Of a stretch of 64,000 bases of DNA, positions 21,081 to 33,716 are shown piece by piece; within the stretch, counting starts at the first letter, position 1, and each line of letters starts with the position of its first letter. The notes beneath the pieces were generated by a model. That model saw only the letters and a program-made list of their open reading frames with translations, made no database searches and was not told the origin of the DNA. Source of the stretch: Delphinus delphis (Eukaryota; Chordata; Mammalia; Artiodactyla; Delphinidae); contig NW_027192672.1 in NCBI RefSeq assembly GCF_949987515.2, positions 372,001-436,000 on the forward strand, read 5' to 3'. The position numbers and the translations under genes were made by a program.

Positions 21081-22659
21081 GGTCTTCATTTGCTCACCGA
21101 ACCTCTCCAATCCTATCACTGCTGCGTTTATGCGCCTGTACACATGCTTGATTCTCTTTCGGAGACATAGCAATCCATAGGTTTTAAGATACTTACTAGT
21201 CAGGTACATTCTTAGGCGTTTAATATGCGGTGTTGAGTCCACTTCGTTGAGCAAGGAGTAGCTCCTGTCTATTCCATATTTGGCTTAAGGAACTTTATCT
21301 GTGCTCATTTCAATCTCTGGTTTTATGCAGCACCCCAACTCACCTTTACCCTTAAGCAAGCATAAGTTGGTTTTCTAAATTTGAGACCCTGTTCTGTTCT
21401 GTAATTCAGTTCCTGTGTAGCCAAGTTTACATTCCGTGTATTACTGATATCTCATGATGTTTCTTTTTCTGTGTGACTTATTTCAGTTAGAATCATCATA
21501 CCTGAATCCACTCATTGTGCTGCTAAGGGCCTGATGACACAGATTTCATTGCTGAGTGATATTGCTTTGTAAGTAAATACAACAACTTTATTATCCATTT
21601 TTCACTTTCTGCGATGTTGAACTTGTACTGTAAACGAGGTTCTTGTAAACAGAGCCGTTCGAAACTTTGGGGTGGCTGTGTCTTTTTGATTTTAAATTCC
21701 CTAAGCTATAGGACCATAAGTGGAAGTGCCCTAGGCTCTGTTGCTTTGTTTTTTAGATGTTTCAGGAAACACCATACACTTCTCCCGAGTGTTAGTTGGC
21801 AATTTACATCCTGCCCTTCAGCATAACAAGGCTCCCAGTTCTCCATGGCCTGTCCTGCCTTTCTGGATTTTACACTTTTTTCAGATGGCCCTTTTGACCG
21901 GGAGAAGTGAGACTTCGTTGTAGTGCAGATTTCCTTTGCAAGATTGCTTGGTTGGCCAAAAAGGGCGTATGCGTTTTTTCCTGAATATATTCAGGAAAAA
22001 ACGCATACGCCCTTTTTGGCCAAGTGCATCATTGTGGACGTTCTGCCTCTTTTCCTATGCTTTCAATGCAATTCCAGTCTACCTCCTGAAATCGGTTTCC
22101 TGCAATTCTGCCCCGCTTTCAAGTCCTCTTGGCAACCTCACTTCAGTCTATTTTTGGACGATAGCTGTCATTTATAACTCTGCAGGTTTGTGAATTACAG
22201 TGCCCCTGAGCTCCTTTCTTCAACTCGCTTTCTTGTGACCTGGCCGCAACACTGAAGGATGGCTTCAGGCCCTAATCTGGCTCCAGTACGGCACGCTGAG
22301 CCTTTGGTTATTTCCTCTTCCTGGTGGGAAATGAGAGTTAAATTTGCCCGTCCAGACACCTCCAGCTATTCTCTCATTGGTTCTCGCTATTCCTGTTCAT
22401 CTTCCGCAGAAATTGCAAACTGGGCCAAACAGGAGGTTTAAGGCGCTGACTCTCCAAGTGGGGAGAGTGTTAGTAAAGCGTCTGGAATGTTGCACCCGAG
22501 TACCAGGGGAGGAAAACTGAGACATATTTGAACACGTCTCCCGTTCACATGGTTGATCATACTCTGGGTTCCACATGCATGTTTTAGCTGAAGGAAGAAT
22601 ACCTTAAACCTGGAGAGTTGAGACCCGTGTAATGGGTACCATGCAATATGACTTCAAAG
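21081..22659 (+). repeat. Satellite monomer 11, type A, sister of monomer 10
   Basis: 1,579 bp with a perfect palindrome at 21,952-22,023. Private CAAGATTGCTTGG just before the palindrome and ACACTGAAGGATGG near 22,249. Confidence 0.92.
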
Positions 22660-24239
22660 GGTCTTCATTTGCTCACCGAACATCTCCAATCCTATCACTG
22701 CTGCGTTTATGCCCCTGTACACATGCTTGATTCTCTTTCGGAGACATAGCAATCCATAGGTTTTAAGATACTTACTAGTCAGGTACATTCTTAGGCGTTT
22801 AATATGCGGTGTTGAGTCCATTTCGTTGAGCAAGGAGTAGCTCTTGTCTATTCCATATTTGGCTTAAGGAACTTTATCTGTGCTCATTTCAATCTCTGGT
22901 TTTATGCAGCACCCCAACTCACCTTTCCCCTTAAGCAAGCATAAGTTGGTTTTCTAAATTTGAGACCCTGTTCTGTTCTGTAATTCAGTTCCTGTGTAGC
23001 CAAGTTTACATTCCGTGTATTACTGATATCTTATGATGTTTCTTTTTCTGTGTGACTTATTTCAGTTAGAATCAACATACCTGAATCCACTCATTGTGCT
23101 GCTAAGGCCCTGATGACATAGATTTCATTGCTGAGTGATATTGCTTTGTAAGAAAATACCACAACTTCTTTATCCATTTTTCACTTTCTGCGATGTTGAA
23201 CTTGTACTGTGAACGAGGTTCTTGTAAACAGAGCCGTCCCAAACTTTGGGGTGGCTGTGTCTTTTTCATTTTAATTTCCCTAAGCTATAGGACCATAAGT
23301 GGCAGTGCCATAGGCTCTGTTGCTTTGTTTTTTAGATGTTTAAGGAAACACCATACACTTCTCCTGAGTGTCTGTTGGCAATTTACATCCCGCCCATCAG
23401 CATAACAAGGCTCCCAGTTCTCCATGGCTTGTCCTGCCTTTCTGGATTTTCCCCTTTTTTCAGATGGCCCTTTTGACCGGGGGGAAGTGAGACTTCATTG
23501 TAGTGCAGATTTCCTTTGCAAGTTTGCTTGGTTGGCCAAAAAGGGCGTATGCGTTTTTTCCTGAATATATTCAGGAAAAAACACATACGCCATTTTTGTC
23601 CAAGTGCATCATTGTGGACGTTCTGCCTCTTTTCCTATGCTTTCAATGCAATTCCAGTCTACCTCCTGAAATCGGTTTCCTGCAATTCTGCCCCGCTTTC
23701 AAGTCCTCTTGGCAGCCTTACTTCAGTGTATTTTTGGACGATAGCTGTCATTTATAACTCTGCAGGTTTGTGAATTACAGTGCCCCTGAGCTCCTTTCTT
23801 CAACTCGCTTTCTTGTGACCTGGCCGCAACACCGCAGTATGTCTTCAGGCCCTAATCTGGTTCCGGCACGGCACGCTGAGCCTTTGGTTAATTCCTCTTC
23901 CTGGTGGGAAATGAGAGTTAAATTTGCCCATCCAGACACCTCCAGCTAGTCTCTCATTGGTTCTCGCTATTCCTGTTCATCTTCCACAGAAATTGCAAAC
24001 TGGGCCAAACAGGAGGTTAAAGGGACTGACTCTCCAAGTCGGGAGAGTGTTAGTAAAGCGTCTGAAATGTTGCACCCGAGTACCAGGGTACGAAAACTGA
24101 GACATATTTGAACACGTCTCCCGTTCACATGGTTGATCATACTCTGGGTTCCACATGCATGTTTTAGCTGAAGGAAGAATACCTTAAACCTGGAGAGTTG
24201 AGACCCGTGGAATGGGTACCATACAATATGACTTCAAAG
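22660..24239 (+). repeat. Satellite monomer 12, type A
   Basis: 1,580 bp. Palindrome 23,532-23,603 has three right-arm changes (ACACATACGCCATTTTTGTC). Private GTAAGAAAATACC near 23,148. Confidence 0.92.
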
Positions 24240-25819
24240 GGTCTTCATTTGCTCACCGAACCTCTCCAATCCTATCACTGCTGCGTTTATGCCCCTGTAC
24301 ACATGCTTGATTCTCTTTTGGAGACATAGCAATCCATAGGTTTTAAGATACTTACTAGTCAGGTACATTCTTAGGCGTTTAATATGGGGTTTTGAGTCCA
24401 TTTCATTGAGCAAGGAGTAGCTCTTGTCTATTCCATATTTGGCTTAAGGAACTTTATCTGTTCTCATTTCAATCTCTGGTTTTATGCAGCACCCCAACTC
24501 ACCTTTCCCCTTAAGCAAGCATAAGTTGGTTTTCTAAATTTGAGACCCTGTTCTGTTTTGGAATGCAGTTCCTGTGTAGCCAAGTTTACATTCCGTGTAT
24601 TAGTGATATCTTATGATGTTTCTTTTTCTGTGTGACTTATTTCAGTTAGAATCATCATACCTGAATCCACTCATTGTGCTGCTAAGGGCCTGATGACACA
24701 GATTTTATTGCTGAGTGATATTGCTTTGTAAGTAAATACCACAACTTCTTTCTCCATTTTTCACTTTCTGCGATGTTGAACTTGTACTGTAAACGAGGTT
24801 CTTGTAAACAGAGCCGTCCCAAACTTTGGGGTGGCTGTGTCTTTTTGATTTTAATTTCCCTAATCTATAGGACCATAAGTGGAAGTGCCCTAGGTTCTGT
24901 TGCTTTGTTTTTTAGATGTTTCAGGAAACACCATACACTTCTCCCGAGTGTTAGTTGGCAATTTACATCCCGCCCATCAGCATAACAAGGCTCCCAGTTC
25001 TCCATGGCCTGTCCTGCCTTTCTGGATTTTACACTTTTTTCAGATGGCCCTTTTGACCGGGGGGAAGTGAGACTTCATTGTAGTGCAGATTTCCTTTGCA
25101 AGCTTGCTTGGTTGGCCAAAAAGGGCGTATGTGTTGTTTCCTGAATATATTCAGGAAAAAACGCATACGCCCTTTTTGGCCAAGTGCATCATTGTGGACG
25201 TTCTGCCTCTTTTCCTATGCTTTCAATGCAATTCCAGTCTACCTCCTGAAATCGGTTTCCTGCAATTCTGCCCCGTTTTCAAGTCCTCTTGGCAGCCTAA
25301 CTTCAGCCTATTTTTGGACGATAGCTGTCATTTATAACTCTGCAGGTTTGTGAATTACAGTGCCCCTGAGCTCCTTTCTTCAAGTCGCTTTCTTTTGAGC
25401 TGGCCGCAACACCGCAGGATGGCTTCAGGCCCTAATCTGTTTCCGGTACGGCACACTGAGCCTTTGGTTATTTCCTCTTCCTGGTGGGAAATGAGAGTTA
25501 AATTTGCCCGTGCAGACACCTCCAGCTAGCCTCTCATTGGTTCTCGCTATTCCTGTTCATCTTCCGCAGAAATTGCAAACTGGGCCAAACAGGAGGTTAA
25601 AGGCGCTGACTCTCCAAGTGGGGACAGTGTTAGTAAAGTGTCTGGAATGTTGCACCCGAGTACCAGGGGAGGAAAACTGAGACATATTTGAACACGTCTC
25701 CTGATCACATGGTTGATCATACTCTGGGTTCCACATGCATGTTTTAGCTGAAGGAAGAATACCTAAAACCTGGGTAGTTGAAACCCGTGGAATGGGTACC
25801 ATGCAATATGACTTCAAAG
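24240..25819 (+). repeat. Satellite monomer 13, type A
   Basis: 1,580 bp. Palindrome 25,112-25,183 has left-arm changes (TATGTGTTGTTTCC). It shares TTTTGGAATGCAG near 24,554 with several type B monomers, suggesting patchwise conversion between types. Confidence 0.92.
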
Positions 25820-27398
25820 GGTCTTCATTTGCTCACCGAACCTCTCCAATCCTATCACTGCTGCGTTTTTGCCCCTGTACACATGCTTGATTCTCTTTCG
25901 GAGACATAGCAATCCCTAGATTTTAAGATACTTACTAGTCAGGTACATTCTTAGGCGTTTAATATGCGGTGTTGAGTCCATTTCTTTGAGCAAGGAGTAG
26001 CTCTTGTCTATTCCATATTTGGCTTAAGGAACTTTATCTGTGCTCATTTCAATCTCTGGTTTTATGCAGCACCCCAACTCACCTTTACCCTTAAGCAAGC
26101 ATAAGTTGGTTTTCTAAATTTGAGACCCTGTTCTGTTCTGTAATTCAGTTCCTGTGTAGCCAAGTTTACATTCCGTGTATTACTGATATCTTATGATGTT
26201 TCTTTTTCTGTGTGACTTATTTCAGTTAGAATCATCGTACCTGAATCTACTCATTATGCTGCTACGGGCCTGATGACATAGATTTCATTGCTGAGTGATA
26301 CTGCATTGTACGTATGTACCACAAGTTCTTTATCCATTTTTCACTTTCTGCGATATTGAACTTGTACGGTAAACGAGGTTCTTGTAAACAGAGGCGTCCC
26401 AAACTTTGGGGTGGCTGTGTCTTTTTGATTTTAATTTCCCTAAGCTATAGGACCATAAGTGGAAGTGCCCTAGGCTCTGTTGATTTGTTTTTTAGATGTT
26501 TCAGGAAACACCATACACTTCTCCCGAGTGTCTGTTGGCAATTTACATCCCGCCCATCAGCATAACAAGGCTCCCAGTTCTCCATGGCCTGTCCTGCCTT
26601 TCTGGATTTTACACTTTTTTCAGATGGCCCTTTTGACCGGGAGGAAGTGAGACTTCATTGTAGTGCAGATTTCCTTTGCAAGCTTGCTTGGTTGGCCAAA
26701 AAGTGCGTATGCGTTTTTTCCTGAATATATTCAGGAAAAAACGCATACGCACTTTATGGCCAAGTGCATCATTGTGGACGTTCTGCCTCTTTTCCTATGC
26801 TTTCAATGCAATTCCAGTCTACCTCCTGAAATCGGTTTCCTGCAATTCTGCCCCGCTTTCAAGTCCTCTTGGCAGCCTTACTTCAGTCTATTTTTGGACG
26901 ATAGCTGTCATTTATAACTCTGCAGGTTTGTGAATTACAGTGCCCCTGAGCTCCTTTCTTCAACTCGCTTTCTTTTGAGCTGGCCGCAACACCGCAGGAT
27001 GGCTTCAGGCCCTAACCTGGTTCCGGCACGGCACGCTGAGCCTCTGGTTATTTCCTCTTCCTGGTGGGAAATGAGAGTTAAATTTGCCCGTCCAGACACC
27101 TCCAGCTAGCCTCTCATTGGTTCTCGCTATTCCTGTTCATCTTCCGCAGAAATTGCAAACTGTGCCAAACAGGAGGTTAAAGGCGCTGACTCTCCAAGTG
27201 GGGAGAGTGTTAGTAAAGCATCTGGAATGTTGCACCCGAGTACCAGGGGAGGAAAACTGAGACATATTTGAACAAGTCTCTCGTTCACATGGTTGATCAT
27301 ACTTGGGTTCCACATGCATGTTTTAGCTGAAGGAAGAATACCTTAAACCTGGAGAGTTGAGACCCGTGAAATGGGTACCATGCAATATGACTTCAAAG
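25820..27398 (+). repeat. Satellite monomer 14, type B
   Basis: 1,579 bp. Palindrome 26,692-26,763 carries paired changes in both arms (left AAAAAGTGCG, right CGCACTTTATGG), leaving one mismatch. Shares CTGTTGATTTGTTTTTTAG with the next monomer. Confidence 0.92.
26692..26763. repeat. Palindrome with matching changes in both arms
   Basis: Consensus GGGCG (left) and CGCCC (right) are replaced by GTGCG and CGCAC, so that pair stays complementary. The right arm also has CTTTATGGCC, the reverse complement of GGCCATAAAG, and the left arm of the divergent monomers reads CCCATAAAGTGCG. The identical form is at 28,271-28,342. Confidence 0.8.
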
Positions 27399-28977
27399 GG
27401 TCTTCATTTGCTCACCGAACCTCTCCAATCCTATCACTGCTGCGTTTATGCCCCTGTACACACGCTTGATTCTCTTTCGGAGACATAGCAATCCATAGGT
27501 TTTAAGATACTTACTAGTCAGGTACATTCTTAGGCGTTTAATATGCGGTGTTGAGTCCATTTCATTGAGCAAGGAGTAGCTCTTGTCTATTCCATATTTG
27601 GCTTAAGGAACTTTATCTGTGCTCATTTCAATCTCTGGTTTTATGCAGCACCCCAACTCACCTTTCCCCTTAAGCAAGCATAAGTTGGTTTTCTAAATTT
27701 GAGACCCTGTTCTGTTTTGGAATGCAGTTCCTGTGTAGCCAAGTTTACATTCCGTGTATTACTGATATCTTATGATGTTTCTTTTTCTGTGTGACTTATT
27801 TCAGTTAGAATCATCGTACCTGAATCTACTCATTATGCTGCTACGGGCCTGATGACATAGATTTCATTGCTGAGTGATACTGCATTGTACGTAAGTACCA
27901 CAAGTTCTTTATCCATTTTTCACTTTCTGCGATATTGAACTTGTACGGTAAACGAGGTTCTTGTAAACAGAGGCGTCCCAAACTTTGGGGTGGCTGTGTC
28001 TTTTTGATTTTAATTTCCCTAAGCTATAGGACCATAAGTGGAAGTGCCCTAGGCTCTGTTGATTTGTTTTTTAGATATTTCAGGAAACACCATACACTTC
28101 TCCCGAGTGGTTGTTGGCAATTGACATCCCGCCCATCAGCATAACAAGGCTCCCAGTTCTCCATGGCCTGTCCTGCCTTTCTGGATTTTACACTTTTTTC
28201 AGATGGCCCTTTTGACCGGGAGGAAGTGAGACTTCATTGTAGTGCAGATTTCCTTTGCAAGCTTGCTTGGTTGGCCAAAAAGTGCGTATGCGTTTTTTCC
28301 TGAATATATTCAGGAAAAAACGCATACGCACTTTATGGCCAAGTGCATCATTGTGGACGTTCTGCCTCTTTTCCTATGCTTTCAATGCAATTCCAGTCTA
28401 CCTCCTGAAATCGGTTTCCTGCAATTCTGCCCCGCTTTCAAGTCCTCTTGGCAGCCTTACTTCAGTCTATTTTTGGACGATAGCTGTCATTTATAACTCT
28501 GCAGGTTTGTGAATTACAGTGCCCCTGAGCTCCTTTCTTCAACTCGCTTTCTTTTGAGCTGGCCGCAACACCGCAGGATGGCTTCAGGCCCTAACCTGGT
28601 TCCGGCACGGCACGCTGAGCCTCTGGTTATTTCCTCTTCCTGGTGGGAAATGAGAGTTAAATTTGCCCGTCCAGACACCTCCAGCTAGCCTCTCATTGGT
28701 TCTCGCTATTCCTGTTCATCTTCCGCAGAAATTGCAAACTGTGCCAAACAGGAGGTTAAAGGCGCTGACTCTCCAAGTGGGGAGAGTGTTAGTAAAGCAT
28801 CTGGAATGTTGCACCCGAGTACCAGGGGAGGAAAACTGAGACATATTTGAACAAGTCTCTCGTTCACATGGTTGATCATACTTGGGTTCCACATGCATGT
28901 TTTAGCTGAAGGAAGAATACCTTAAACCTGGAGAGTTGAGACCCGTGAAATGGGTACCATGCAATATGACTTCAAAG
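27399..28977 (+). repeat. Satellite monomer 15, type B, near-identical to monomer 14
   Basis: 1,579 bp. Palindrome 28,271-28,342 has the same paired arm changes as 26,692-26,763. Shares CCCTAACCTGGTTCC and GAACAAGTCTCTCG with the preceding unit, so the pair is a recent duplication. Confidence 0.92.
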
Positions 28978-30557
28978 GGTCTTCATTTGCTCACCGAACC
29001 TCTCCAATCCTATCACTGCTGCGTTTATGCCCCTGTACACACGCTTGATTCTCTTTCGGAGACATAGCAATCCATAGGTTTTAAGATACTTACTAGTCAG
29101 GTACATTCTTAGGCGTTTAATATGCGGTGTTGAGTCCATTTCATTGAGCAAGGAGTAGCTCTTGTCTATTCCATATTTGGCTTAAGGAACTTTATCTGTG
29201 CTCATTTCAATCTCTGGTTTTATGCAGCACCCCAACTCACCTTTCCCCTTAAGCAAGCATAAGTTGGTTTTCTAAATTTGAGACCCTGTTCTGTTTTGGA
29301 ATGCAGTTCCTGTGTAGCCAAGTTTACATTCCGTGTATTACTGATATCTTATGATGTTTCTTTTTCTGTGTGACTTATTTCAGTTAGAATCATCGTACCT
29401 GAATCCACTCATTATGCTGCTACGGGCCTGATGACATAGATTTCATTGCTGAGTGATACTGCATTGTACGTAAGTACCACAAGTTCTTTATCCATTTTTC
29501 ACTTTCTGTGATATTGAACTTGTACGGTAAACGAGGTTCTTGTAAACAGAGGCGTCCCAAAATTTGGGGTGGCTGTGTCTTTTTGATTTTAATTTCCCTA
29601 AGCTATAGGACCATAAGTGGAAGTGCCCTAGGCTCTGTTGCTTTGTTTTTTAGATGTTTCAGGAAACACCATACACTTCTCCCGAGTGTCTGTTGGCAAT
29701 TTACATCCCGCCCATCAGCATAACAAGGCTCCCAGTTCTCCATGGCCTGTCCTGCCTTTCTGGATTTTACACTTTTTTCAGATGGCCCTTTTGACCGGGG
29801 GGAAGTGAGACTTCATTGTAGTGCAGATTTCCTTTGCAAGCTTGCTTGGTTGGCCAAAAAGGGCGTATGCGTTTTTTCCTGAATATATTCAGGAAAAAAC
29901 GCATACGCCCTTTTTGGCCAAGTGCATCATTGTGGACGTTCTGCCTCTTTTCCTATGCTTTCAATGCAATTCCAGTCTACCTCCTGAAATCGGTTTCCTG
30001 CAATTCTGCCCCGCTTTCAAGTCCTCTTGGCAGCCTTACTTCAGTCTATTTTTGGACGATAGCTGTCATTTATAACTCTGCAGGTTTGTGAATTACAGTG
30101 CCCCTGAGCTCCTTTCTTCAACTTGCTTTCTTGTGACCTGGCCGCAACTCCGCAGGATGGCTTCAGACCCTAATCTGGTTCCGGCACGGCACGCTGAGCC
30201 TCTGGTTATTTCCTCTTCCTGGTGGGAAATGAGAGTTAAATTTGCCCGTCCAGACACCTCCAGCTAGTCTCTCATTGGTTCTCGCTATTCCTGTTCATCT
30301 TCCGCAGAAATTGCAAACTGGGCCAAACAGGAGGTTAAAGGCGCTGACTTTCCAAGTGGGGAGAGTGTTAGTAAAGCGTCTGGAATGTTGCACCCGAGTA
30401 CCAGGGGAGGAAACCTGAGATATATTTGAACACATCTCCCGATCACATGGTTGATCATACTCTAGGTTCCACATGCATGTTTTAGCTGAAGGAAGAATAC
30501 CTTAAACCTGGGTAGTTGAAACCCGTGGAATGGGTACCATGCAATATGACTTCAAAG
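28978..30557 (+). repeat. Satellite monomer 16, type B
   Basis: 1,580 bp with a perfect palindrome at 29,850-29,921. Its first half continues the duplication of monomers 14-15; its second half is standard. Confidence 0.92.
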
Positions 30558-32136
30558 GGTCTTCATTTGCTCACCGAACCTCTCCAATCCTATCACTGCT
30601 GCGTTTATGCCCCTGTACACACGCTTGATTCTCTTTCGGAGACATAGCAATCCATAGGTTTTAAGATACTTACTAGTCAGGTACATTCTTAGGCGTTTAA
30701 TATGCGGTGTTGAGTCCATTTCGTTGAGCAAGGAGTAGCTCTTGTCTATTCCATATTTGGCTTAAGGAACTTTATCTGTGCTCATTTCAATCTCTGGTTT
30801 TATGCAGCACCCCAACTCACCTTTCCCCTTAAGCAAGCATAAGTTGGTTTTCTAAATTTCAGACCCTGTTCTGTTCTGTAATTCAGTTCCTGTGTAGCCA
30901 AGTTTCCATTCCGTGTATTACTGATATCTTCTGATGTTTCTTTTTCTGTGTGACTTATTTCAGTTAGAATCATCATACCTGAATCCACTCATTGTGCTGC
31001 TAAGGGCCTGATGAGATAGATTTCATTGCTGAGTGATATTGCTTTGTAAGTGAATACCACAACTTCTTTATCCATTTTTCACTTTCTGCGATGTTGAACT
31101 TGTACTGTAAACGAGGTTTTTGTAAACAGAGCCATTCCAAACTTTGGGGTGGCTGTGTCTTTTTGATTTTAATTTCCCTAAGCTATAGGACCATAAGTGG
31201 AAGTGCCCTAGGCTCTGTTGCTTTGTTTTTTAGATGTTTCAGGAAACACCATACACTTCTCCCAAGTGTCTGTTGGCAATTTACATCCCGCCCATCAGCA
31301 TAACAAGGCTCCCAGTTCTCAATGGCCTGTCCTGCCTTTCTGGATTTTACACTTTTTTCAGATGGCCCTTTTGACAGAGGGGAAGTGAGACTTCATTGTA
31401 CTGCAGATTTCCTTTGCAAGCTTGCTTGGTTGGCCAAAAAGGGCGTATGCGTTTTTTCCTGAATATATTCAGCAAAAAACGCATACGCCCTTTTTGGCCA
31501 AGTGCATCATTGTGGACGTTCTGCCTCTTTTCCTATGCTTTCAATGCAATTCCAGTCTACCTCCTGAAATCGGTTTCCTGCAATTCTGCCCCGCTTTCAA
31601 GTCCTCTTGGCAGCCTTACTTCAGTCTATTTTTGGACGATAGCTGTCATTTATAACTCTGCAGGTTTGTGAATTACAGTGCCCCTGAGCTCCTTTCTTCA
31701 ACTCGCTTTCTTGTGAGCTGGCCGCAACACCGCAGGATGGCTTCAGGCCCTAATCTGGTTCCGGCCCGGCATGCTGAGCCTTTGGTTAATTCCTCTTCCT
31801 GGTGGGAAATGAGAGTTAAATTTGCCCATTCAGACACCTGCAGCTAGCCTCTCATTGGTTCTCGCTATTCCTGTTCATCTTCCGCAGAAATTGCAAACTG
31901 TGCCAAACAGGAGGTTAAAGGCGCTGACTCTCCAAGTGGGGAGAGTGTTAGTAAAGCATCTGGAATGTTGCACCCGAGTACCAGGGGAGGAAAACTGAGA
32001 CATATTTGAACACGTCTCCCGTTCACATGGTTGATCATACTTGGGTTCCATATGCATGTTTTAGCTGAAGGAAGAATACCTAAAACCTGGGTAGTTGAAA
32101 CCCGTGGAATGGGTACCATGCAATATGACTTCAAAG
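30558..32136 (+). repeat. Satellite monomer 17, type A
   Basis: 1,579 bp. Palindrome 31,429-31,500 has one mismatch near the centre (ATTCAGCAAAAAACG). Private GTAAGTGAATACC near 31,046. Confidence 0.92.
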
Positions 32137-33716
32137 GGTCTTCATTTGCTCACCGAACCTCTCCAATCCTATCACTGCTGCGTTTATGCCCCTGTACACA
32201 CGCTTGATTCTCTTTTGGAGACATAGCAATCCATAGGTTTTAAGATACTTACTAGTCAGGTACATTCTTAGGCGTTTAATATGGGGTGTTGAGTCCATTT
32301 CGTTGAGCAAGGAGTAGCTCTTGTCTATTCCATATTTGGCTTAAGGAACTTTATCTGTGCTCATTTCAATCTCTGGTTTTATGCAGCACCCCAACTCACC
32401 TTTACCCTTAAGCAAGCATAAGTTGGTTTTCTAAATTTGAGACCCTGTTCTGTTTTGGAATGCAGTTCCTGTGTAGCCAAGTTTCCATTCCGTGTATTAG
32501 TGATATCTTATGATGTTTCTTTTTCTGTGTGACTTATTTCAGTTAGAATCATCATACCTGAATCCACTCATTGTGCTGCTAAGGGCCTGATGACATAGAT
32601 TTCATTGCTGAGTGATACTGCATTGTACGTAAGTACCACAAGTTCTTTATCCATTTTTCACTTTCTGTGATATTGCACTTGTACGGAAAACGAGGTTCTT
32701 GTAAACGGAGGTGTCCCAAACTTTGGGGTGGCTGTGTCTTTTTGATTTTAATTTCCCTAAGCTATAGGACCATAAGTGGAAGTGCCCTAGGCTCTGTTGC
32801 TTTGTTTTTCAGATGTTTCAGGAAACACCATACACTTCTCCTGAGTGTCTGTTGGCAATTTACATCCCGCCCATCAGCATAACAAGGCTCCCAGTTCTCC
32901 ATGGCCTGTCCTGCCTTTCTGGATTTTACACTTTTTTCAGATGGCCCTTTTGACTGGGGGGAAGTGAGACTTCATTGTAGTGCAGATTTCCTTTGCAAGT
33001 TTGCTTGGTTGGCCAAAAAGTGCGTATGCGTTTTTTCCTGAATATATTCAGGAAAAAACGCATACGCCCTTTTTGGCCAAGTGCATCATTGTGGACGTTC
33101 TGCCTCTTTTCCTATGCTTTCAATGCAATTCCAGTCTACCTCCTGAAATCGGTTTCCTGCAATTCTGCCCCACTTTCAAGTCCTCTTGGCAGCCTTACTT
33201 CAGTCTATTTTTGGACGATAGCTGTCATTTATAACTCTGCAGGTTGGTGAATTACAGTGCCCCTGAGCTCCTTTCTTCAACTCGCTTTCTTGTGACCTGG
33301 CCGCAACACCGCAGGATGTCTTCAGGCCCTAATCTGGTTCTGGCACGGCACGCTGAGCCTTTGGTTAATTCCTCTTCCTGGTGGGAAATGAGAGTTAAAT
33401 TTGCCCATCCAGACACCTCCAGCTAGTCTCTCATTGATTCTCGCTATTCCTGTTCATCTTCCACAGAAATTGCAAACTGGGCCAAACAGGAGGTTAAAGG
33501 GACTGACTCTCCAAGTGGGGAGAGTGTTAGTAAAGCGTCTGGAATGTTGCACCCGAGTACCAGGGTACGAGAACTGAGACATATTTGAACACGTCTCCCG
33601 ATAACATGGTTGATCATACTCTAGGTTCCACATGCATGTTTTAGCTGAAGGAAGAATACCTTAAACCTGGGTAGTTGAAACCCGTGGAATGGGTACCATG
33701 CAATATGACTTCAAAG
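32137..33716 (+). repeat. Satellite monomer 18, type B
   Basis: 1,580 bp. Palindrome 33,009-33,080 has GTGCG in the left arm but CGCCC in the right, a one-arm version of the paired change at 26,692. Private TTGCACTTGTACGG. Confidence 0.92.
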
